A stretch of 64,000 nucleotides of DNA from Geothrix sp. (GTDB lineage: Bacteria > Acidobacteriota > Holophagae > Holophagales > Holophagaceae). Positions within the stretch are counted from its first letter, which is position 1, and each line of letters opens with the position of its first letter. The notes under the pieces are model-generated. The model did not search any database, had not been told where the DNA came from, and saw only the letters and a list, made by a program, of their open reading frames with translations. The translations under genes were made by a program, and so were the position numbers. Of this stretch, positions 57,838 to 64,000 are shown piece by piece. The stretch spans positions 2,344,857 through 2,408,856 of the forward strand of contig NZ_CP126625.1 of the NCBI RefSeq assembly GCF_030219325.1, given 5' to 3'.

Positions 57838-58785
57838 ATGACCCGAAAGATCGCACTCCTCGCCATCGGCGGAAACGCGTTGCTAAAGGAAAAAGAACGC
57901 GGGCTCCAGGAGGAGCAGCTGGAAAATGCCCGGGAGACGGCCGAGATGCTGGCGAAGGTGGTGGCCGAGGGCTACTCGCTCTGCGTGGTGCATGGCAACG
58001 GACCCCAGGTGGGGAACCTGCTCATCCAGCAGGAGGCGGCCTCCGGCCAGGTGCCGCCCTACAGCCTGGATGTCTGCGGGGCCATGACCCAGGGCTCCAT
58101 GGGCTACATGCTGGAGCGCATGCTCATCAACCGGCTGCGCTTCCTCGGCGTGGACGCCCCGGTGACCTCGGTCCTCACCGAGGTGGTGGTGGACAAGGAG
58201 GACCGGGGCTTCCAGGACCCGACGAAGCCCGTGGGCCCTTTCTATCCCGAGTTCCGCGCCCTGGAGCTGATGCGGGCCAAGCGCTGGAAGATGAAGGAGG
58301 ATTCGGGCCGCGGCTGGCGCAAGGTGGTGCCCTCGCCCAACCCTCTCGAGATCGTCCAGCTCGACGCCATCAAGACCCTGCTGCAGGCGGGAAACTCGGT
58401 CATCGCGGGCGGTGGCGGCGGCATCCCCGTGATCCGCGATGCCAGCGGCTTCCTGGTGGGCGTGGAGGCCGTCATCGACAAGGATCGGCTCAGCGCCCTG
58501 CTGGCGACCCAGCTGGGCGCCAACCTCTTCATCATCCTCACGGGCGTGGCCAAGGTGGCCCTGGACTTCGGCAAGCCCACCCAGCGCTGGCTGGACCGCC
58601 TCACGGCCGACGAGGCCCGGAGGCACCTGGCCGAGGGCCAGTTCCCCCCCGGCAGCATGGGCCCCAAGATCGAGAGCGCCCTGGGCTTCCTGGATGGCGG
58701 CGGCGACGAGGTGCTCATCACCACCGCCGAGGCCCTGGCCACCGAGGACCCCGCCACCGTGGGCACACGGATCGTGCGGGACTGA
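57838..58785 (+). CDS. arcC: Carbamate kinase
   Basis: A 315-residue carbamate kinase that makes ATP from carbamoyl phosphate, or works in reverse. ALLAIGGNALLKEKE opens the amino-acid-kinase fold; VVHGNGPQVGNLL (about 50-62), IAGGGGGIPVIRD and VEAVIDKDRLSALLA are substrate and nucleotide motifs. GSMGPKIESALGFL near the C-terminus is diagnostic of ArcC. I start at 57838, which begins the conserved domain. The other arginine-deiminase genes (arcA, arcB) are not adjacent; the enzyme may serve other carbamoyl-phosphate-yielding pathways. Confidence 0.93.
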   Translation: MTRKIALLAIGGNALLKEKERGLQEEQLENARETAEMLAKVVAEGYSLCVVHGNGPQVGNLLIQQEAASGQVPPYSLDVCGAMTQGSMGYMLERMLINRLRFLGVDAPVTSVLTEVVVDKEDRGFQDPTKPVGPFYPEFRALELMRAKRWKMKEDSGRGWRKVVPSPNPLEIVQLDAIKTLLQAGNSVIAGGGGGIPVIRDASGFLVGVEAVIDKDRLSALLATQLGANLFIILTGVAKVALDFGKPTQRWLDRLTADEARRHLAEGQFPPGSMGPKIESALGFLDGGGDEVLITTAEALATEDPATVGTRIVRD

Positions 58786-58816
58786 CCGGTTTTTCGTACT
58801 CAGAAAGAAAATGCAG

Positions 58817-58946
58817 AACACCGATGAACACCGAATAACTGCTGATAAACACCGATAAAAACGGTGCTGTCGCCCATCTGGGGACCAGGGCCCAATCAGG
58901 CGTCCTGATCGGTGTTCATCATTTTTTTTCGGTGTTCATCGGTGTT
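58817..58946. repeat. Intergenic palindromic element C (arms with AACACCGATG units)
   Basis: Left arm at 58817-58857 starts AACACCGATG then AACACCGAAT and continues in 10-nt units; the right arm at 58907-58946 is its inverted copy (AACACCGATGAACACCGA matches exactly on the minus strand). The 49-nt centre is unrelated and contains no gene. It is the longest of the four palindromes in the window, and the arm repeats are the same class as in element B. Confidence 0.82.
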
Positions 58947-58994
58947 AGGTTTTTTCCTGAAACCCTGACCCGAGACCCGACTGGAGGAGCCCCC

Positions 58995-59288
58995 ATGTAC
59001 GCCATGATCATCGTCCGCTACCGCCGCCCGCTGCTGGAGATCGAGGCCGTCACGGAAGCCCACCGGGCCTACCTCCGCGACCTGCAGGCGAAGGGCGTCC
59101 TGGTGGCGTCCGGGCCGCTGGAACCACGCTTCGGCGGCATGTGGCTGGTGCGGGTCCAGGACGAGAATCCCCTGGTCGACCTGGATGCCCTGATGGCGGG
59201 CGATCCCTTCCACCAGCACGGACTGGCCAACTACGAACTGCTGCCCTGGAAGGTGATGCAGGGCAAGGAAGGGCTCGACCGGATCTGA
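58995..59288 (+). CDS. YciI-family protein
   Basis: A 97-residue cytoplasmic protein of the YciI fold (dimeric alpha/beta barrel). MYAMIIVRYRRPLLEI opens it, a conserved His lies in VTEAHRAYLRDLQAKG (about 19-34), and VLVASGPLEPRFGGMWLV and GDPFHQHGLANYELLPW complete the signature with a conserved Asp-Pro-Phe. Family members have a putative active-site His-Asp pair but mostly unknown functions. GGAGGAG precedes the ATG at 58995. It is convergent with the receiver-domain gene, 3 bp apart. Confidence 0.85.
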   Translation: MYAMIIVRYRRPLLEIEAVTEAHRAYLRDLQAKGVLVASGPLEPRFGGMWLVRVQDENPLVDLDALMAGDPFHQHGLANYELLPWKVMQGKEGLDRI

Positions 59289-59291
59289 GGA

Positions 59292-59660
59292 CTATACGGG
59301 GGCGAGGGCGCCAGCCACCGCCGCCACCAGCTCCTCCTCCTTGAGGGGCTTGTGGAGGATGAGGTTGACGGCCTGGCTCTTGAGCGCGTCCATGATCGTG
59401 TGGTCGTGGGTGGCGGTCACCACGATCACCGGCAGATCCGGCTTGGCCTTCCTCGCCATCCGCGCCACGGTCAGGCCGTTGCAGCCGGGCATCTGGTAGT
59501 CGGTGACCACCAGATCCGGACCCGAGGCCAGGATGCGATCCGAGACCTCCATGGCCGTGATCTCTGCCCAGGGATCCACCTGGTGGCCGGCCTCCTCCAG
59601 GATGTGCTGGATCAGGTTCCGCATGAGCTTGCTGTCGTCGACCACGACGATCTTGGACAC
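59292..59660 (-). CDS. Single-domain CheY-like response regulator
   Basis: A 122-residue receiver domain. D8-D9 bind Mg, D54 (LVVTDYQMPG) is the phosphoacceptor, a Thr lies in IVVTATHDH and the conserved Lys in ILHKPLKEEE. No output domain is present, so it acts by protein-protein contact, as CheY or Spo0F do. It lies downstream of two hemerythrins and a hybrid kinase on the same strand. The kinase also carries its own receiver, so a phosphorelay is possible but not proven. Confidence 0.92.
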   Translation of the reverse strand: MSKIVVVDDSKLMRNLIQHILEEAGHQVDPWAEITAMEVSDRILASGPDLVVTDYQMPGCNGLTVARMARKAKPDLPVIVVTATHDHTIMDALKSQAVNLILHKPLKEEELVAAVAGALAPV

Positions 59661-59694
59661 GGCCGCTTCCTTTCAGGCAGGGATGGCGGATGCC

Positions 59695-60099
59695 CTACTT
59701 GCGATCCTGGGTCCGCTTGAACTCCACGTAGCCCATGTCGACCTCGTTGATGTGGTGCTTCAGCCAATCCGCGAGGAACTTCGAGACCTCAAGCGTCACG
59801 GGCCTGCCCTCGGCGATCTTCCCCTGCAGTTCCTGGGCCTTCGACACCAGCTGGGCGTGCTCAGCCATGTGCGAGGTGAGCTTCGGATAGCCCATGTCCT
59901 TCATGACCTTCTCCTCGGTCTGGAAGTGCTCGACGGTGTACTTCACCAGGAAATCCATGCTGTCCTTCACCGCCGTCTTGGAGGTGCCGTCCTTGAAGGA
60001 ATCGGCCAGCTTGTTCACCGCGTCGAAGAGCGCCTTGTGCTGCGAATCGATGATGGCGATGCCGGTCTCGAACCGGCTGTTCCAAACCGCGATGGCCAT
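59695..60099 (-). CDS. Bacteriohemerythrin (first of a tandem pair)
   Basis: A 134-residue stand-alone hemerythrin. All ligands are present: H21 (IDSQH), H58 and E62 (HFQTE), H77 and H81 (HMAEH), H116 and D121 (HINEVD). It should bind O2 at a diiron centre. It aligns without gaps to its neighbour over the first 125 or so residues, including VEHFQTEEKVM. The ATG at 60099 begins the conserved MAIAVWNSRFETGI. The two genes are paralogues, separated by about 100 bp. Confidence 0.93.
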   Translation of the reverse strand: MAIAVWNSRFETGIAIIDSQHKALFDAVNKLADSFKDGTSKTAVKDSMDFLVKYTVEHFQTEEKVMKDMGYPKLTSHMAEHAQLVSKAQELQGKIAEGRPVTLEVSKFLADWLKHHINEVDMGYVEFKRTQDRK

Positions 60100-60203
60100 G
60101 GCTGCTCCTGGGAAGGGTGACTGCCTTCCCATCGGCTTCCCCTGCAGGCGCCTTGAATCAAGGCATCCCGGGTCGCAGGTGGACACCCATCGGATCCGTT
60201 CCC

Positions 60204-60626
60204 TCAGAGACGCTGGATCGTCACGGTGGGAGGCTGCACCGTCAGGAACCGGACCATCGCCAGGTCGTACTCGTCGATGTGCTGCGCCAGCAGGTCGGCA
60301 AGGAAGATGGTGACCTCCATGGTCACCGCCTTGCCCCCGCGGAATTGCTCCTCCAGCTGCTGCGCCTTCCCGACCAGGCGCTCATGCTCCGCCAGGTGTG
60401 CGGCCAGACCGGGATAGGCCCTCTCCCTCATGTAGGCCTCCTCCGTCTGGAAGTGCTCGAGGGCATAAGCCAGCAGGGCGTTCAGGCCCGCCTTCACGTG
60501 CTCCTCCGAGGTCCCGGTCCGGAAGGCCTCCGTCAGCTGGTTCAGGGCATCGAAGAGGGCCCTGTGCTGGGTGTCGATGGTGTCGATCCCCGTCTCGTAT
60601 CGGCTGCTCCAAACGGCGATGGGCAT
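60204..60626 (-). CDS. Bacteriohemerythrin (second of a tandem pair)
   Basis: A 140-residue hemerythrin with H21 (IDTQH), H58 and E62 (HFQTE), H77 and H81 (HLAEH), and H116 with D121 (HIDEYD). The opening MPIAVWSSRYETGIDTID parallels that of the neighbour, indicating tandem duplication and later divergence. Its C-terminus (FLTVQPPTVTIQRL) differs from the Lys-rich tail of the paralogue. It lies 43 bp downstream of the hybrid kinase gene and is probably in the same transcript. Confidence 0.93.
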   Translation of the reverse strand: MPIAVWSSRYETGIDTIDTQHRALFDALNQLTEAFRTGTSEEHVKAGLNALLAYALEHFQTEEAYMRERAYPGLAAHLAEHERLVGKAQQLEEQFRGGKAVTMEVTIFLADLLAQHIDEYDLAMVRFLTVQPPTVTIQRL

Positions 60627-60669
60627 GGTCGTCCTCGTGTGATCGTCAGTGCGTGGTGGCCATGGGCCC

Positions 60670-63600
60670 TCAGCCGGCGGATGTTTCCGGAGCAGGCTGG
60701 AGGTCGAGGTTCAGGATCTTCAGCTGGATTTCCTTGAGGCTGTACGGCTTCCGGATGCTGGTCACCGAGGGCCGGCCCTCCAGCAGCGGGGTGATCTCAT
60801 CGTCGCTGTAGCCCGTGGCCATGATCACGGGCAGACCTGGGCGCAGGTTCAGGATCCGGGGCAGCGTCTCGGCGCCGCTCAGGCCGGGCATGTTCATGTC
60901 GAGGATCACGAGGTCCACCGCCAGTCCCGACTCCAGCAGCTGGATAGCCCGTGCCCCGGCGGAGGCGTCGGTGACGGTGTGGCCGATCACTTCCAGCAGC
61001 GGCCCCGCGGATTCCCGGATCAGCTCGTCGTCGTCCACCAGCAGGATGTGGAGGGACCGGCCGGACTGGAGCGAAAGTGCGGATGCCGCGTCCGCCTCCG
61101 GCTCCGGCAGACCCACACGGCTGGGCGGGAAGCGGAGGATGGCCTCGGTCCCCCGCCCCAGCTCGCTGCGGAGTTCGAAGGTACCTTCGTGCGCCAGCAT
61201 GGTCCCGTAGACCATGCCCAGCCCCAGCCCCGTGCCTTTGCCCTGGGGCTTGGTGGTGAAGAAGGGATCCATGGCCTTGGCCAGGACCTCGGGCGACATG
61301 CCCTCCCCGGTGTCCTCGACCCGCAGGGTGAGGCCTCCAGCCTCCTCCGCCTGGGTGCGGATGAGGAGGGAGCCGCCGCCGGGCATGGCATCCAGCGCAT
61401 TCACGCAGAGGTTCATGAGCGCGTGGCTCAGCGCCCCGGGGTCGCCGCGCAGGCGGCCGATCCCATCCGCCAGCTCCATCCTGAGCTGGATGCGCTTGAG
61501 GGTGGTGTGGCTCAGCAGCTGGCTCATCTCCCGGACCAGTTCGTTGAGGTCGATGGACCGCTCCTCCTGGAGGTCCTTCCTGGCGAAATAGAGCAGGCCC
61601 TTGACCACCCCGCGGCCCCGCATGCAGGCGTTCATGATGGTGTCGAGGTTCCTCGCGGTCGGCGTGAAGGGTTGCGCCGCTTCCCGGAGGGTCGAGGCCA
61701 GCCCCAGGATGGCGCCCAGCACGTTGTTCATGTCGTGGGCCACGCCTCCGGCCAGGCTGCCCAGGTTCTCCAGCTTCTGCGACTGATGCAGCTGCGCCTC
61801 CAGGGAGCGCCGCTCTGCCTCGTCCTGCTTGAGCTGGGTGATGTCCTCCTTGATGGCGATGTAGCCCGTCAGCATACCGGATTCATCCCGCACCGGGGCG
61901 ATGATCGCCCGCTCGTGGAACGGCTCGCCGCCCTTCTTCAGGTTCTCGAACTCGCCCACCCAGACCTCGCCCCGGTCCAGGGTCTCCCACAGGGTCCGAT
62001 AGTGGCCCGGTGGGGTGGAGGGGGACTTCAGCACGCGGGGATTCTGCCCGACCGCTTCCGCGGCCGTGTAGCCCGTGACCTGCGTGAAGGTCGGGTTGAC
62101 GTATTCGATGGTGCCCTTGGGATCGGTGATGACGATGGACAGGGGGCTCTGCTCCACCGCCACCGAGATCTTCTGAAGGGCCTGTTCGGCCAGCTTGCGC
62201 TCGGTGATGTCCTGGATGACGCCCACCATGGCCACCGGCTGATCCTCCGCATCCCGGTGGATCTCCCCCCGCCCATGCACCCACCGGCGCTGGCCGTCCG
62301 AGGCGCGAAGGATCGGGTAGTCGAGGTCGAAGGGTTCGTGGCGCTCGATGATCCCCGCGACGTAGGCCGCCATCTGGTCGCGGAAGTCCGGTGCCACGAC
62401 GGCCACCCACCCCTCCAGCGTCCGCGGGTGGTCCGGCCCGACGCCGAAGAGCTGATCGAGGTACGGGCTGCCCGTCCAGTGGTCTTCACGGATGTACCAG
62501 GTGTAGGTGCCGATGCCGCCCGCCTCCTGGGCCTCCTTCAGCTGCCGCTCGCTCTCCAGCAGCGCGATCTCCGCGCCGCGGCGCTGATCGTCCAGGGCCA
62601 AGTGGTCCAGGGCGAAGGAGATGTCCATGGCCGCCTCCACCAGGAGGGCCTCCTCGGGGGCGCCGAAGAATCCCCTCTCCCGGGAATAGACCGCCAGCGC
62701 CCCGATCACCAGGCCTTCCCGCCGGATCGGGAAGGCCGCCACGGCCTGGAACCCGGACTCCAGAGCGGCGGCCCGCCACGGCTCGGTGCCGGGGGTGCCC
62801 ATGAAATCGTTCACCACGCAGGGACTGACCTCCCGGATGGCCCGGCCCACGGGGCCGGCGCCGTGCGCCGTGGGGCCGCTCTCGATCCGGATCCGGTCGA
62901 GGTAGCCATGGGCGTCGCCGCAGGAGGCGACCACCTGGACCTGGCCCACCCGGTGGTCGTCCAGGCCGATCCAGGCCATGTCGAATTTCCCGAACTCGAC
63001 CATGACCTCGCAGATCTTGGCGAAGAGCGCCTCCCGGTCGGGCGACCACACGATGGCCTGGTTCACCTGGCTCAGCGCGGCATAGAGCTGGGTCATCCGC
63101 TGGATCTCGCGTTCGTTCTTCCGCCGCTCGCTGATGTCCCGGACGAAGCTCATGACCCGCGGCTGGCCATCGAGTTCCAGGGCCCGGGCGCTGACCTCCA
63201 CGGGGAAGGTGCTGCCGTCCCGGCGCTGGTGAAGGGTCTCGAACCGGACAGAGCCGGACTCCCGCAGTCGCTGGTAGCGCTCATGGCCTTCCGCGCGGGC
63301 CTCGGGCACCCGGAGATCGAGGATGTCCATCCCGATGAGCTCTGCGCGGGCATAGCCGTACTGGCCAAGGGCCTGTGCGTTGGCCTCGAGGATGCGGCCC
63401 TCAGCGTCCATCAGGAGGATGATGTCGCTGGCCTCCCGCATGAGCGTTTCATAGCGCCGGGTAAGATCCAGCTGGTTCCGGAGCATCTCCGCATCGCGGT
63501 GCCGCAGGACCACGCCCAGGCCCGCCCCGACGAGGAGCACGATTCCCATGAGGCCGAGGCCGCCCAGCCAGACCTTCTGCCGCAGAGGGCCATAGACCTC

Positions 63601-64000
63601 GGCGGCATCCACCTTGGTCACCATGTGCCAGGTCGTGCCCGGGATCCTGCGCAGCACGGACACCACCGGCACGCCCCGGTAGTCCGGGCCCTCCAGCAAT
63701 CCTTCGTAGCCCAGGACGGCCCGGGTGGCGGGGCCGTCGGGATTGGTCGTCAGGTCCTGGCGCAGCGTCATCGCGGTGTGGGCACGGTGGCGCAGGTCGT
63801 TGAGGAACAGGACCTGGTCCCCCTCCCGCCGCACCAGCAGCGTCTCGGCGCTGGGGCTGTCGGTGGGCCAGGACTCCACCAGGGGGTAGAGGTAGGTCCG
63901 GGGGTCCACCTGGAGCAGGAGCGCCCCTTGAGCCGGTCTCCCGGCCGTGGCCCGGACCGGAATCCAGAAACCCAGTTGGATGTCAGAGTGGCCCGGATGC
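60670..64000 (-). CDS. Membrane hybrid sensor histidine kinase (PAS/GAF/HK/receiver), 5' truncated
   Basis: At least 1,110 residues, with the N-terminus beyond 64000. A partial Cache-like periplasmic domain (WIPVRA, DPRTYLYPLVES, GTTWHMVTKVDA) is followed by a transmembrane helix (LGGLGLMGIVLLVGAGLGVVL). Then come a PAS domain, a GAF domain (VVASCGDAHGYLD, AAFPIRREGLVIG), and two more PAS domains with PAC motifs. The HisKA box is GGVAHDMNNVLGAI, the ATPase shows LMNLCVNALDAMP, DTGEGM and GKGTGLGLGM, and a C-terminal receiver has DDDEL and ILDMNMPG. The codons run to the window edge without a stop; a GTG at 63909 is internal. Confidence 0.93.
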   Translation of the reverse strand, partial: HPGHSDIQLGFWIPVRATAGRPAQGALLLQVDPRTYLYPLVESWPTDSPSAETLLVRREGDQVLFLNDLRHRAHTAMTLRQDLTTNPDGPATRAVLGYEGLLEGPDYRGVPVVSVLRRIPGTTWHMVTKVDAAEVYGPLRQKVWLGGLGLMGIVLLVGAGLGVVLRHRDAEMLRNQLDLTRRYETLMREASDIILLMDAEGRILEANAQALGQYGYARAELIGMDILDLRVPEARAEGHERYQRLRESGSVRFETLHQRRDGSTFPVEVSARALELDGQPRVMSFVRDISERRKNEREIQRMTQLYAALSQVNQAIVWSPDREALFAKICEVMVEFGKFDMAWIGLDDHRVGQVQVVASCGDAHGYLDRIRIESGPTAHGAGPVGRAIREVSPCVVNDFMGTPGTEPWRAAALESGFQAVAAFPIRREGLVIGALAVYSRERGFFGAPEEALLVEAAMDISFALDHLALDDQRRGAEIALLESERQLKEAQEAGGIGTYTWYIREDHWTGSPYLDQLFGVGPDHPRTLEGWVAVVAPDFRDQMAAYVAGIIERHEPFDLDYPILRASDGQRRWVHGRGEIHRDAEDQPVAMVGVIQDITERKLAEQALQKISVAVEQSPLSIVITDPKGTIEYVNPTFTQVTGYTAAEAVGQNPRVLKSPSTPPGHYRTLWETLDRGEVWVGEFENLKKGGEPFHERAIIAPVRDESGMLTGYIAIKEDITQLKQDEAERRSLEAQLHQSQKLENLGSLAGGVAHDMNNVLGAILGLASTLREAAQPFTPTARNLDTIMNACMRGRGVVKGLLYFARKDLQEERSIDLNELVREMSQLLSHTTLKRIQLRMELADGIGRLRGDPGALSHALMNLCVNALDAMPGGGSLLIRTQAEEAGGLTLRVEDTGEGMSPEVLAKAMDPFFTTKPQGKGTGLGLGMVYGTMLAHEGTFELRSELGRGTEAILRFPPSRVGLPEPEADAASALSLQSGRSLHILLVDDDELIRESAGPLLEVIGHTVTDASAGARAIQLLESGLAVDLVILDMNMPGLSGAETLPRILNLRPGLPVIMATGYSDDEITPLLEGRPSVTSIRKPYSLKEIQLKILNLDLQPAPETSAG

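Overview
The window is GC-rich (about 65-70%, estimated by eye), gene-dense and free of insertion sequences, prophage genes, CRISPR arrays and rRNA. The cell is a diderm: it has TolB-Pal-CpoB, an outer-membrane beta-barrel, a class A penicillin-binding protein, lipoproteins and a heptose-kinase-like GHMP kinase. Metabolism looks anaerobic or facultative and rich in redox chemistry. Markers are a ferredoxin-dependent 2-oxoacid oxidoreductase, a tetraheme cytochrome/FeS/NrfD quinol module, three hemerythrins and a carbamate kinase. Glycyl-tRNA synthetase is the two-subunit GlyQ/GlyS type. My best guess is Acidobacteriota, class Holophagae (Geothrix-like); this comes from gene content and was not tested by any search.

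Layout. 1-9.8 kb: end of a DEAD-box helicase, an alginate-export-type porin, a hemerythrin, PBP1A, NAD kinase, and a two-gene 2-oxoacid:ferredoxin oxidoreductase followed by a small Cys-rich protein. 9.8-24 kb: core housekeeping genes (truB-rbfA, pgk-tpiA, DAHP synthase, secG-tRNA-Leu, mutY, tolB-pal-cpoB, rnhB-NUDIX). 24-33 kb: a secreted trypsin-like protease with a large unknown C-terminus, then a probable minus-strand operon (DUF2520, EamA transporter, MiaE, TetR, M61 peptidase, glycosyltransferase), a hypothetical gene and ElbB. 33-40 kb: an aminotransferase, then a DUF4178 / small membrane protein / DUF350 / membrane spermidine-synthase-like / Tat-type FAD oxidoreductase cluster. 40-45 kb: a membrane protein, tetraheme cytochrome, Tat FeS protein and NrfD, behind an AT-rich control region. 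45-58 kb: aldo-keto reductase, HD-GYP regulator, guaA, a gluzincin-TPR protein, glyQS, GNAT, a Sel1-repeat protein and an RDD protein. 58-64 kb: carbamate kinase, a YciI protein, a CheY-like protein, two tandem hemerythrins and a large hybrid sensor kinase that runs off the window.

The most unusual features are non-coding. Four intergenic palindromes (38.5, 45.0, 47.9 and 58.8 kb) have long inverted arms; in three of them the arms are built from 9-10-nt tandem units, with a different unit at each locus. They look like one class of small mobile or structured element. Near 26.4 kb, a copy of the last codons of a glycosyltransferase gene, differing only at synonymous sites, sits beside a 66-nt hairpin. 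Several single genes have a -10-like hexamer 8-11 nt before the start codon and no Shine-Dalgarno sequence, suggesting leaderless or near-leaderless mRNAs.
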